Below, piece after piece: positions 35,600-46,991 of a DNA stretch of 64,000 nt (position 1 is the stretch's first letter; each line of letters starts with the position of its first letter). Origin of the DNA: Nissolia schottii (Eukaryota > Streptophyta > Magnoliopsida > Fabales > Fabaceae). The translations under genes were made by a program, and so were the position numbers. Location of the stretch: NCBI GenBank assembly GCA_003254905.1, contig QANU01000987.1, positions 325,438 through 389,437 on the forward strand, in the 5' to 3' direction. The notes below the pieces were generated by a model. That model saw only the letters and a program-made list of their open reading frames with translations. It did no database searches and had not been told where the DNA came from.

Positions 35600-35875
35600 G
35601 AAAAGAGTATTGTTACAGCCAAATCCTAGACCGAGGTGCATCTCATAAGTCTGAGATATCATTAACTCATTCTCACCTACATGAGATTCAATCTACTATG
35701 ATGGGCTCAAGGCCCAAGCCCAACAAGGGAGTTCACGCATTAACATACGTTTATATGAAACACATTCATGCTCTTGTACATTCTCTATCTATTTATCACC
35801 TCATATTCACTCATATATTGACTTGAGTGTTTGAGTGATTTTTACCAATACCACCTTTGCCAGACAAGGATATTG
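35600..35875 (+). mobile_element. Degenerate LTR-like remnant
   Basis: GTTACAGCCAAATCCTAGAC, the 'GGGCTCAAGGCCCAAGCCCAA' region and the end TATTGACTTGAGTGTTTGAG followed by a short CCACC resemble the 3' parts of LTRs common in eudicot retrotransposons (recalled pattern, not searched). There is no partner LTR or internal coding region nearby. It may be a solo or broken LTR. Confidence 0.4.
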
Positions 35876-36545
35876 CTCATCACCTCTTCATGCTCCATCA
35901 TCCTGTTAGCTCTTGGAATTGCTTCAAGGTCAAAATTACAGGTAACATCTCAGAAGAAGTCTTAATTACTCATAACAAGTACCAAATCAATACAAATCAA
36001 GTATCCACTCGTTCCTCTTTCGTTAATTTTTTTTTTGTTTGTGTAATTCATTGGCTGATTAAATTTTTTTTTGGAATTGTTAACATGTTTAATTCAATTC
36101 TTAGGTGCAATTTTGATATAAAAGGATTGAGGTTGTGATTGAATGTCATTTTCTTCTTTCAGGATTGATTTGTATTTCAGGAAGAATCCGTTTGTGGAGA
36201 GTACACTATATTCACTAGGTTGGAAGAATGTGTGAGGTTAATTTACAACAAAAATGCTATATGTACACCCAATTTTATACACTCATACATACACCATTAA
36301 TAATGCACAAACTTTATTCTGATGAATGCACAAACATTACAAACTTATAGATGATATTCTCAATTATACTTAATTAAGTGTACAAACATTGCAGGCATTA
36401 AAACACAAACTTTATGTATATATAAGTATAGGGTGTATGTATGGTGTATATTTTTTTGTGTACGTGTAGCAGGACTCAATTTCCAATTACAAGCTCTCTA
36501 AGGCTGAAATTGATTTTATCAGGAAAACTTTATCTGTTTCTGAGG
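35857..36545 (+). pseudogene. Unidentified exon-like pieces
   Basis: Plus-strand stretches read like protein: PDKDIAHHLFMLHHP (35857 on), RKNPFVESTLYSLGWKNV (36180 on) and NYKLSKAEIDFIRKTLSVSE (36485 on, followed by GTAACC). They are in different frames and separated by AT-rich DNA and a MITE. I do not recognise the family. They may be decayed exons of one or more genes, or chance. Confidence 0.3.
36255..36471. mobile_element. Small TIR element (MITE)
   Basis: TGCTATATGTACAC (36255-36268) is inverted at the other end as GTGTACGTGTAGCA (36458-36471). 'cactcatacatacacca' on the left pairs with 'tggtgtatgtatgg...' on the right. It has no coding capacity. The target duplication is unclear. Confidence 0.6.
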
Positions 36546-37482
36546 TAACCCTTTTTTTTTCTGGTTTTTGTAACGGCTATGATATTATTGTTTCATAATG
36601 TGGTGGTTACTTATTAGGGTAGACTGATTTTAGTTTTATATTAATTTCGGCATGTGTGTGCTTTATAGTATTTGTATCATACATTTCTGATTGTTATGAG
36701 CATTGTTATTTGATTTATTTTTCCATATTCTAACTATGCCTTTAAGAGAAGAATGACTTTTGGATATGGATATTTTCTTCATAATAGTTGTGTCTCTTTT
36801 GTACAATATACTATGCAGCAGCATAACCATTATTTAGTGATTTTTCTTTCTTTTGTACCATAAAAAGGAACTGGTAGAACCCAAGCAAAGCATTGAATTC
36901 AAGAGGCAATACCACCATATGGATCTTAAAGTTCTTTGTGTCAAGAGTTACAAATTCTTTTTTTTTTTTTTTTGCTTGCAGAATCATGATTCAATTCTGC
37001 AAATTCCCCTGCCTCCAGTAAATTCACTTCCCCTGAATTTTTGTTGCTTACTTTGTTCCTCAATTACAAATTAGAATTAGAATTATATACATTTCCATTT
37101 TCATTGCCATGTAGTGCCAGTTTGGTTTTCAGATGTGACATACTTAAAAAATCAATTCTAAGCTCTAGCATTAGTAAAAATTTCTCTTTTCTAAGTCTCG
37201 GGAATTGATTTTGAGCACCACTTCTAAGTCTCCAAGAAGGGCTGATAGGGACTAAAATATAATTTTTCTGTGTCTGTGAGAGAGAGAGTTTTGTTGTGAC
37301 CACTGAGTAAGTTATCATGCATTTCTTTGTTTATTTAGAATATTCCTTTTTTGTAAGTCTTTGATGATGTTTATGATGGTTCTTATGACATTCAACTTGT
37401 CCAATCTCCTAGAGTAGATAAAACTGCATTTGATAAGCATGCTAAGCTCTTATAAGTTGTGTGTATACATATATTTTGTAGG

Positions 37483-37919
37483 AATATACCAAGAGGATGC
37501 ATGGTTTGACTCAGTTAGCATTCTGTAGTCTAATTCAGATGATGAATTCGATAGTGTGCATGGAGGTGATTGATGCATTTATATCTTGTTACTACTACCT
37601 AGTGACTATTTCATAATTGGTAACTTTCATATCTCCATGCAACTTTATCTGTTTTCCCTTGTATTGCTAACAGATTGTTTTCCCTCCTTTATGGGTAATG
37701 CTTTGGGGAGTGTCCCAAATACTCAACTAGTTCAATATGGAAGTGCATCCTGCTTTGTAGATTCAGGGATTCAATATGAGGAGATTTATGAAAGCTACCT
37801 CAAAATAGATGGAGATAAGAGTGGAGAGAAGAATCAAGATAACAACTCAAGGCAATCCACAGTTATCAGGGTTTCTGTGAAAAGGTCATCCATTGATGGA
37901 ATCGACAAGGCTGAATTAT
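37483..37919 (+). pseudogene. CW14/DUF1336 (EDR2-like C-terminal) gene fragment, broken
   Basis: A first piece after an acceptor TTTTGTAG reads QEDAWFDSVSIL, then a TAG stop (~37529), then SNSDDEFDSVHG. It ends at a GT donor (37566) that joins in frame to an exon starting at 37674. That exon reads DCFPSFMGNALGSVPNTQLV, then SASCFVDSGIQYEEIYESYL and VIRVSVKRSSIDG, and ends at a perfect GTAAGT donor (37920). This order of motifs resembles the middle of plant CW14/DUF1336 proteins (recalled, not searched). The first exons and the following DUF1336 body are missing and there is a premature stop, so it is a pseudogene fragment with its intron retained. Function in the family is poorly known; EDR2-like proteins are linked to lipid binding. 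Confidence 0.55.
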
Positions 37920-38177
37920 GTAAGTGCACAAAATATGTAATATTTTCCTCTGAAATTTTCTCAATGCAAATAAATTCATAATTTAAGATTTGGAGACCTT
38001 CCCTGTCCAAACATAAGAATGTAATATGTACATAATACATTCATTCATACAATTAACCTTACCAAGTTGAACATTGCTCTAAAAATTGGATGTTCAGTTG
38101 GAGTAATAAGAGAAAATGTGAAAGAACTAAGGTGTGGCAAGAGCATTGAAAGCTACCGAACAGCAGGCCACAGCCAC

Positions 38178-38699
38178 CGCAACTTAATTGTCCTCCAGCA
38201 GCACTGTGCTTTCTTTGATCAAGATGACAATGGAATTGTTTTCCCTTGGGAAACTCTCTTTTTCTTCTTCTTTTTTTCAATTGAGATAATAACTTATGAG
38301 CTTTACGCTTGGGTTTAGTGTGATTGCATCTGTCATCTTGGCTATTGTTATCAATCTTGGATTGAGCTACCCTACTCAGCCTGTCAGTCTCATTCTTTCT
38401 TCTCTTTTCCTTAACAAAAGAAGCACCAAAATAAGGGACAATTTTGCTTTACACATTCCAGTCTATGTTAATTTTGTAGCATTGGTTCCCTTCTCCGTTG
38501 TTTCCTATCTACAATTAGGTTTATTTACCAAAATAGAAATATTGCAAAGCAAGGGGGGGGTGTTCTGTACATAGTGGCAAGGGATGAGGAGGGTTTCGTG
38601 TCTAAAGAAGCTCTGAGGAGGTGCTATGATGGCAGCTTATTTGAATACTGTGCTAAGCAGCAATTGGCTGCCGGTTATAATGATGCCAAGATGGGTTGA
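38178..38699 (+). pseudogene. Caleosin/peroxygenase pseudogene, internal deletion
   Basis: Frames read [18 protein letters not shown] and IVFPWET (38180-38252), the caleosin EF-hand with loop [12 protein letters not shown]. Then [19 protein letters not shown] plus PTQP (38312-38380) gives the membrane segment with its proline knot. Finally YIVARDEEGFVSKEALRRC and YDGSLFEYCAKQQLAAG end in a TGA at 38697-38699. In functional caleosins the section between the proline knot and the C-terminal part holds 'HGSDSG...' and the second conserved block; here it is absent, replaced by ~170 non-matching bases. The EF-hand exon runs into sequence without a GT donor. Known role of the family: calcium-binding, haem-dependent peroxygenase of lipid bodies/ER. 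Not functional as read. Confidence 0.72.
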
Positions 38700-39099
38700 C
38701 ACATCTCTGTTGTTCCTGTGTCTTGTATGGGAAAATCCACTATTTTGCTGTTTTGGGATACTGTGAGATATGTGTTGTGTTGGTGATGCAATGTAAATTA
38801 AGGGGGAAAAACTTGTTATTAGGACCTTTAGGTCTTGGATTCCCTGCTTAGTAAAATAGTTTCCAATAATGAAATAACAGGCATGCGTGCAAGGAATTAT
38901 ATATGTTTGGATAACTTATATGATCAATGGAATGGAACGGGATGAAATTAAAGATATTAAGGATGAAATGCAACCAAGTTGACACCAATGTTTTCAATTC
39001 TATTCCTTCTTTTCATTTGTTGTTTTGACTGTTTTTTAAGAAAATAGTGTAAACTTGGTTCTTGATGGATCGACTAGAAAATAGCAATAATAATTATTG
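38700..39099. other. Intergenic
   Basis: AT-rich, no gene. May include the former 3' UTR of the caleosin copy. Confidence 0.5.
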
Positions 39100-39396
39100 A
39101 TTTTTTTTAAAGTTTTATCGGCAACAGTAAATACCACTAAAAATGGTATTTGAATGATTCTAACATTAACTTTAGCGGCAATACAAATTGCCATAAGTAA
39201 TAGTCACGGTTTACTTTAGATCTTTTGTGACAATTAAATAGGATTTTATCAACACTTTGTTGAATGACCGCTAAACCTCTTTAGCGACAACACCAGACAT
39301 GGCAAAAGGCTAATAGTTATTAAAACTTTTAACGACCATTTTTATTGCCATAAAAAATAAAATTTATTGCCGCTAACCATCTTATTTGTAGTAGTG
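39100..39396. mobile_element. CACTA terminal fragment
   Basis: Ends at 39396 with ATTTGTAGTAGTG, the reverse complement of CACTACTACAAAT. The preceding ~290 bases carry repeated TTAGCGGCAA, TTAGCGACAA and TTGCCGCTAA in both directions, as in CACTA subterminal regions. No left terminus was found. Confidence 0.6.
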
Positions 39397-41229
39397 CTAT
39401 TACATAGTTTCCTTTTTACTATTATGTCATTGTTGGCAAAAATTAATTATTAAAATATCACACTTTCAAAATTATTTTTATCAAATTACACCTCTTTCCC
39501 TTGACAACACGTTGAAAGCACTGCTTAATCTCAGCCTAAAGCAACGCTTTTAAAGCGTTGCCTATAATTGCGCCATGAACTTCAAAAATAAATCTGAAAG
39601 TTTCACAACCTTGTCCAACAAATTACAGGGCACACAAAACAACCAAAAAAGCTGCGCATACGCATGTGCAATTATACACTTTTAACTATATTCTTTTTTT
39701 AGAGATTTACTAATGGTGAAGGTGATTTTGCATGGAGTTAAGATAGTACTTCGAATTCAAGTGCGGTACATGTACGAACTTGGTTACCAGCACTACTATT
39801 CTTTCGCTAGTACTGAAAAGACCAGTATTATGAAAAGAAGGAAGTAAAACATATTGGGGCACGGGAACTTTTGTTGTTTTCTTCTTAAGTATTAGCTATT
39901 TCATTAAATTGCAGATAATATCCCATGATATCATATCATGTGATGCAGCCGCAATATTAAAATTCCGGTCATGGCTGTCACACACACCGCAATTACAGTA
40001 AGATTCTAATTTACAAAAATCGGTTGTAACGTAACCACATTAATATTGCAACAGGCCGCATCAAAACTGCATTGCGCTGCAAAAAACAAGAGGCTCAGTT
40101 ATATGTTGCAACAGCGCATTGCAAATTGCGATCACTGCAATACATATCCGTAATTTTAACCATCGTAAGTACGAGTCCAATTTAAAAAACCTGGCATAGG
40201 AACGAGGAAGAGAATAATTTTTTTTTTTGGGGAGAAAAAGCTTTCATAGGTTTAGCAATGTGATTTCACAGGGTCAAGATATGTCCTTAGAGTCGCAGAC
40301 TATTTGAACGTTTATAAAATTACTTACAAATCATTCACTAAAGTAACCCTCTTATTAAGAGTGAGAATTCAACCAACATTCCCAACCAACTTGGGCATAA
40401 GGGGAAAAGAAAGAAGAAATATTTAGAATTTTCTTGAATATAAATTATAAACATACTTAGAAATTCTAACTTTAGGCTTATTAATCTTTTTAATCATCTT
40501 CAACCATACATTTGTCAAAATTTTGTGTTTGTTTGATTATTAGTTTGGGTGCTCGAAAATTAAGTTTAGTGAATAAAAATTGAGTTTGAACAATATTCAT
40601 TTTGCTTAACTTTTTTTTCAGTTTACAAAACTTAAATTTGGGAGAGTTCAAATTTAAGTTTGCCAACAAAAACAAAGAAAAGACTTATATGAGGAGGGCT
40701 GAGTTAGGAACCGAAATGGTCCCTGAACCATTAAAAAATAAAGGATCATATTAAAACTTCATATTTTATACAAAAATAATTTTATATTAATTTATGACTT
40801 TTTAAAAAGTTATATACATATTATTATCTATTTTACCACTTAACTTTTATCAAACTTTTTATCATTGTCATTGTCGAGTTTGCCTATGCTCCTCGTTATG
40901 TCCCATCGCCACCGGCCCACCATCACGTCAGGCGCCACCACCGCCAACACAATCAACTCTCGACACCACTGTTTTGCTTGCAATCACCACCTTTGCTAAC
41001 CCCCACTGCCCCCACCAAAACCATCGTTACTCAAAGTTTCAATTCAGAAGGTAGGAAAAAAAACAAAAGAAATACTTCAAAAGAACAAGCTTTATATTTA
41101 CACAAAAAGATATGAACCAAAAGTCCAAATCTGAAAGCGTTAATGTTTTCACAAAGAAACAAGATAACCATAAAAAAAGAGGCATAGGAAAACAAAGTCT
41201 CAGATTTGATTCATGTTATGGATTGGGCC
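39397..41229. other. Intergenic, no supported gene
   Basis: AT-rich. Includes a perfect small palindrome at 39541-39561 and a C-rich, low-complexity patch at 40900-41030 (CACCACC/CGCCACC). No domain-bearing frame. Confidence 0.5.
39541..39561. other. Short perfect hairpin
   Basis: GCAACGCTTT and AAAGCGTTGC flank one central T. It is followed by CTATAATT, not the CTRR of a Helitron end, so its role is unknown; it may belong to a transposon subterminal repeat. Confidence 0.5.
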
Positions 41230-41910
41230 CAAACGGCCCATTCTACGGAAGGATCTCGCCCGACCCACGCAACCTACCTTGGAGGCCCGTCCCTCAGAGG
41301 AACCACTCACGACCCGCGCATCTCGCCTATCCCCAACATAATCAGCTCCCGTCACCCACATTGACCACGGAGCAAATAAGGCAATATGTCCGCGGAGATT
41401 GAGACCTATCACCGGCGCTCGACAGGTTTATAGACAAGAGCAGCCACCCAGGTAAAACCAGAAACTCTGACCCTCATATTTACATATTCATCTCCTACCT
41501 CCACTGACTTTGGCATCGGAGTCCTTGCAGGTACCCACCCGTCCGAGGCATCCACGAAGCTCCAGGAACCGAAGAGTACCCCTCTGGTACAATTCATAAT
41601 CACAAAAACTCAAACTCAGATCGACCAACCTGAACAACAATGCGTTTTGCTCCCTCAGAAACGAAAACCTCTCTGCGGCCTCCAAAAGGTGTGCAAGGAG
41701 CAAGCTCTTGTAAGGATTTGCATTGCTCAACGCAATCGGAGACTGAGTAGACTCGCTCTTCATCATGAATCGCTACTCTCATCATTTGCCATAGAACTCC
41801 AGATCTGCTGGCGGTCGTGTCAGTTGCCTCATTATGATGTGACGGTGAATGGGTGGTGTGCGCAGAAGCAATGGTCATGGTTCCAATGGCAGTTGTCGGA
41901 GCCAAGGAAA
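41230..41910. other. GC-richer island with overlapping frames, unidentified
   Basis: Less AT-rich than its surroundings. On the minus strand, frames at 41600-41905 and 41488-41766 read like protein in places (for example LLLAHLLEAAERFSFLREQ and GTLRFLELRGCLG) but overlap in different frames. No family was recognised. It may be a frameshifted pseudogene or a low-copy gene piece. Confidence 0.25.
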
Positions 41911-43663
41911 GAGAAAAGGAGAAGACGCCGTTTTTTGAAAGAAAGAAAAATAAAAAGGATAATAAAGTAATGTTAATAATTTTTTTTTACTGGGACTATT
42001 TTGGTCCCAAACTTACCGTGCACTAAGTAATAACACTCCATGAAACAAAAAGTTACATTTCATTTTAACTTTTAAAACAAAAGTATACTCTCTCATTCAC
42101 ATTCACACTATATTAATTTACCTTAAAATTATGTTATATCATATTTATAATTTTATTTTCTAAAATACTATTGTTTTATTTCATCTAAATAAAAATAATT
42201 CTCTCAAATTTACTTTTAAAATATTCAAACCAAATACAAATTAATTTTTCTAAATTTAATTATTTTAAAAGTAATTATTCAAACTTAATTCTTCTAAAAG
42301 TTAAACTAAACAGATTCTTAATTTATTTTTATTTAAGATTTTAATAAATATATAATTAAAAATAATGAAAAAAATTAATAAATCTAAAGTTAAAACTCTC
42401 AAATATTACTCAACGACTCAACGTCTAAACCAAACCCACACATTGTGGCGGTAAGGACAACGAAGAACAGTAATAGCGAAGAGACCGAGCATGGCGACAA
42501 TAAGGCTGCATCGAAATCATATAAGTTACCCACTATGCCACTACTTTGTGAGATTCCTGTACTTCATTGCTTCTCAACCGAGAACACACAAAAGGCTAAT
42601 TTAGTTTTTTTGGGAATGTTATATAGATTACTATACCATTTGGTATAATCTTTTAATAATTATGCTTTAATAATTGAACTAATTAATAATTATGCTTTAA
42701 TAATTGAACTAACTTGTTTTTGTAAGCAGTTAAGCCCACTGTGGGTAAGGGGACAGAACTCACCAACTTTGCAAATGAGAGTAAAATCGCATTACAGCTG
42801 ACGCATTTTATTTTAGAACTTATTCATGAAATTATGTTCGTTTGTTTTATAAAATAGTATTATCGTATAAAAATTTGTTGCCGATGGCTAACGATCCTTT
42901 GGAGATAAAAAGAAAAGAAAAAGGACTGCAGAGAATCATAGACTACTTTAGAAAGGCCCTCTCGTCCATCAACACTGCAAGAGCAAAAGCCCCTTTTAAG
43001 ACATTCTCATTCACGGAAACACCTTTTGTTGCAACCTGCTCCACTAGCAAAATGGGATAATAAAAAAGAATAGTACTTGACAGGTTAGCAAATTCAGTAC
43101 ACAAAGTTATACATTGAATCATTGCTTGGTTAGAGAGAATTTGGGAGAAAAGATAACAAGGGAAGAGAAAAAAGAAGAGAAAATGTAGTTTTTTTTTTTT
43201 AATAAAATTGGATAAGAGAAGAAACTGGAGAGTAGAGAAAAAACTTACTAGATCCATCATAACACCGCTAATTAAATATTTGATGGTTTTTTTTTAATTA
43301 TTTGAAATTCCGATCTTATAAATATTATTTAAACCACTTAAAAGATATAAATATTTTATTATTCTTCTCATTATACATTATAAGATTCACTTTGTCCGAA
43401 AATGAGTCTTATGATGTGTTGTGAAATGAATGATAAAATTTTTAAATCTTTTGGGTAGTCCAAATAGTACTACTTATTAAAAGTAAGACTAACATAAGTT
43501 AGACAGTTACATGTTGGTGAAGTTAGTAACTACAGAGTCAGTTGATACGATACTTATACCACGAGTGATTCCCCTTCTTCATGTTCTTTTGAGTGTTGGT
43601 TTCTAATATCTCACTCAACCCAAAAAGCAAGCTCATGAGAATGTCTAAATTTGTGAAAAAGTC
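41911..43663. other. Intergenic with possible decayed exon
   Basis: Mostly AT-rich. At 42945-43050 the minus strand, after a TTTTGCTAG acceptor-like site, reads VEQVATKGVSVNENVLKGAF and ALAVLMDERAFLK before a stop, which looks exon-like but is unrecognised. The plus strand is also open there (42885-43060). A 30-bp tandem duplication lies at 42652-42711. Confidence 0.35.
42652..42711. repeat. 30-bp tandem duplication
   Basis: TTAATAATTATGCTTTAATA plus ATTGAACTAA occurs twice in a row. Confidence 0.9.
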
Positions 43664-44642
43664 AAAGGGAGTGTGTGGTTTGCAGAATCATTTTTATTCT
43701 CGAGAATACAATTATCAAGAATAATATTTCTAGAAAAAGAGTTCCCAAGAATATGATTTAAAGACATTTGGTTGCAAATTGAATTGTTAACAACATTCTC
43801 GGGAATACAATATATTTTGTTTCCAAATATATCCATGAGAAAACAATATATGTCAGAGGTAGTTCAACATCGACTAGCGGTGATCTAAAGTTGGCCGCAG
43901 TGGTCCGACATCGGCGTGGTGGCTTGACGCTGATCAACCGAAAATGGCCCAACGTCAACCAACAATGGTTCGATGTCAGCCAATGGTAATCTGTGGCAGT
44001 GGTTTAGCGTCGGCGGCAATGGTCTAGTGTCAACAACAGTGGTCAGACGTCAGTAACAGTGGTTCGGTGTCAGTAGAGGTGGTCTAATGTCAGCAGTGGT
44101 GGTCCGACGTGATCGGCCAGCAGTGGTTAGATGTCAGTCAGCTGTTGTCTGCCGTACCATAATAGTGGTCTAGTGTCGCTCGATGGTGGTCTATGTCGAT
44201 CGTGATGGTCCAACGTTGATCATGGTGGCCTGGCGTCAGCTGACGATGGCCCGATGTTGGCCGGTGATGGCTTGGCGCCAGCTAGTGGTGGCTTGGTGCC
44301 AGTTGGCAGTGGTTAGATGGCATCAAGTCTCCTATTGGCTACTGATCGGCAATGGTTGGTTGCCAGTCGGCGGTGGTTGGTGGTAGCTCAATGATGATGA
44401 TTGTTGTCAAGGGTATAAGGTCTGGTGACAATTTGGTCTTTTCATATTTCACAACATTCCATTTTCATGGGAATCCAATATTCCCATGGGAGGAGGTGAG
44501 ATTAAAAATTGGGCAATTTTCATTCCCGAGAATGCAAGATACCTGAGAATGCTTTTCTAAACCTTGAACTAAAAATGAGACCATTATATTCCTGTGATTA
44601 CATTCTCGAGAATGTGAAAAGATTCTGCGAATTACACCCTTA
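43664..44642. mobile_element. Non-autonomous TIR transposon with minisatellite core
   Basis: The left end (43664-43708) reads AAGGGAGTGTGTGGTTTGCA then GAATC...ATTCTCGAGAATA. The right end (44601-44642), reverse complemented, reads AAGGGTGTAATTCGCAGAAT then C...ATTCTCGAGAATG. The palindrome ATTCTCGAGAAT and variants (ATTCTCGGGAATA, ATTCCCGAGAATG) recur in both subterminal zones. The flanks AAAAAGTC and AAAATGTC could be an imperfect 8-bp duplication (hAT-like). The interior 43855-44395 is a ~21-bp minisatellite. No transposase. Confidence 0.65.
43855..44395. repeat. ~21-bp GC-rich degenerate minisatellite
   Basis: About 25 units of the form AGTGGTCYGACGTCAGC with variable tails, seen as GTGGTCCGACATCGGC, ATGGTCTAGTGTCAAC, GTGGTCAGACGTCAGT and GTGGTCTAATGTCAGC. 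It is markedly more GC-rich than the surrounding DNA. Open frames across it are repeat artefacts. Confidence 0.8.
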
Positions 44643-44778
44643 AAAATGTCCAACTCTACATAAAATCTAAGTAGGCCTTATAACTTAACGCTTACGCCAA
44701 TGACACGACAAGGTAATGTTTGTATGCTTAGATATTTATGAGAGTTTCCAATATCAAACATAACATAAGCTCTAGTAC

Positions 44779-45411
44779 TAGGGGCGTTCATAACCCTGTC
44801 CGGCTCGCCAACCCAGGCCAGCCTGAAGAATTCAGGCCAAGTTAGGCCTGATTTAAAAAAATTCTAAAAAAAACCCGATTTTAATTCATACCAGGTTTGG
44901 GTTTAGCCTCGAGCTACCCTGCCTAGCTTGGCGGCCCATATGCCATACTATTATGCATTTTTTATTTTTTTTCCTTCCCATCGCATTATGAGAAATCACA
45001 ATAATGAAAGGAATTGGATTCTTGCAATCTCATCCCATCCCATGATTGTAAATCTATTGTAATTAACTTTATTACAAATCTATTGTAGTTTGGAGTTGAT
45101 TTTTGTTCTTTTGCATGCTTTCAATTTTCATAGTGATATTGAGCAGCCACAGGTGCTCGTATTTTGCACATTTTATTCTTGAATTGGATTCTGACTGCAA
45201 TGAGTTTTATTTTACAATAAAAAAGGCCCTTACGAAATATATAATCAAACATTTTGGCCCGCTTTAGCCCGGTTCAAACCCGGATTTTAACTTGGCCCGA
45301 AGATGATCAGGCCTGTCGAGTTTAGGGTCGGGTCCGAGTCCTCAAAATTGGCCCAGTCTAAATATAGGGCAGGGTTCGGGTATAGGCCAACCCGGCTCAT
45401 GAACACCCCTA
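44779..45411. mobile_element. Non-autonomous hAT transposon with exact 8-bp target duplication
   Basis: TCTAGTAC lies on both sides (44771-44778 and 45412-45419). The left end TAGGGGCGTTCATAA and the right end, reverse complement TAGGGGTGTTCATGA, are inverted. Subterminal zones hold inverted copies of GGCC/CCCGG-rich text (for example AGGCCTGA, CCCGGTT, AACCCGG). It is 633 bp with an AT-rich middle and no transposase. The 8-bp duplication and the (C/T)AGGGG-type ends are hAT hallmarks. Confidence 0.88.
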
Positions 45412-45419
45412 TCTAGTAC

Positions 45420-46948
45420 CATTTTAAGAGTTGAGTAAGCCTACCTCTATTAATCCTAAAAACTACTTCACGGGTAAGAGTTGAGTAACACGCTACGCCT
45501 TTTGTTAGGTTGCCAAATTAACTTTGGCCTAAATCATTATAAAATATTGTGTTTATCAATAAAAGTGTTCATTTTTATGGTATATTTACACTATTTAGAT
45601 ATTATGTGTTAAATTAGTTTAAAAAACTACTTTTGTGTAACAATAATAGAAAATGTGCTTTTAGTTCAATTTAACTTGATTTTTATTCAAATGTATATAA
45701 TGTTAAATTAGGTTGTGTTTGGTATCAAAGACACGAGAATAGAAAAATAGAAAATTATTGTTCTTTTATACTTTAATTTTGTGTCCTCCTAGACAAAAAA
45801 ATTTTGGCCCTTATTCCAACTTTAATAAGATACAAAAAATACAAGAATTTTTATTCCTATATCTTTATCTATTGTCCTATTTTTAATATCAAACACAATC
45901 ATATTTGTTGTTATTCTATTCATTTCCTTGACATATGAAAAAGCATTATGATTATGGATTACTAGTTATTATTATGCATTTATTTAACAAATAAAATGTA
46001 ATTTAATTTTAATATATTATTTTTATAAACAGTTTATATTATCAATTAAACATATATTATTATATGTTTAACATTATTGAAATTTAAACATCAAATAAGA
46101 AAAACTTGTATTAATAATATATTAGTTAAGTTTAATAAAAATATATCAATATATTATGTTGCTATTACAATTATAAAATTACACTAATTCTATCAAGATT
46201 CAATTGTTCACAGTATTTATGTAATAAGTTACATGTCCTTATATATGTTTTTTTTAAAAAAAATTACTCTAGTTAATTTTTACGAACATTACAAAATTTT
46301 CCATTTTCAATAACTAATTCCAACCTTGTATAAAATCACAAACTATTTGAATATTTATATACTTGTTTATACATGATATCATTAAAAAAAAAAAAATCAA
46401 TTGTCACTCCACGGAGTTGCACTCAATCTAATAAAGTAAATTCTTCAAAAACAGCATCTTTCAGCCGTCTAAGGATAGAGATATAAATATATGGCATCAT
46501 CCTCCAATTTACATACCACAAAATTGCATGACGGTGACTCATTCTAGAAGTGGAGGGACAAAGACTTCGAAATGATTTTACAATTATGTCAGCAAAATAA
46601 ATAAATACAACAAAGATAGTAATCTAATTACCATTGAAGCAGGAGGCAAATTATAGATTTTCCTGTAGAGCAGTAGAAGATGAAGAAAATGATCATTCAT
46701 TTCAACAAAATGGACCATTAGCTGGTTGCATACATATCCCTTTTCCTTATTCCTTATCAGTCGCATTCCAATGACTTTTTTACTTATTTTCAAAAAGCAG
46801 AATAATACTTTATCTTAAAAAAGCTTACTTTAATTTTTGGGTTTGGATAAAAATAATTGTTAATATGATAGTAAAAGATATAACTACACCAAAAAAATAA
46901 GATATAATGTTTTAAAAGCTTTCAATGTATTTAATGATATTTTAGAGG

Positions 46949-46950
<2 letters not shown>
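45420..46950. other. Intergenic, AT-rich, no gene
   Basis: No domain-bearing frame. The minus-strand open frame 46584-46793 is not supported by anything else. Confidence 0.6.

Positions 46951-46988
<38 letters not shown>
46951..46988. repeat. (AT)n microsatellite
   Basis: About 19 uninterrupted AT units. Confidence 0.95.

Positions 46989-46991
<3 letters not shown>

Noticed and set aside
39541..39561. Helitron 3' hairpin
   Set aside because: The hairpin is good, but the following bases are CTATAATT, not CTRR, and no matching 5' TC end could be placed.
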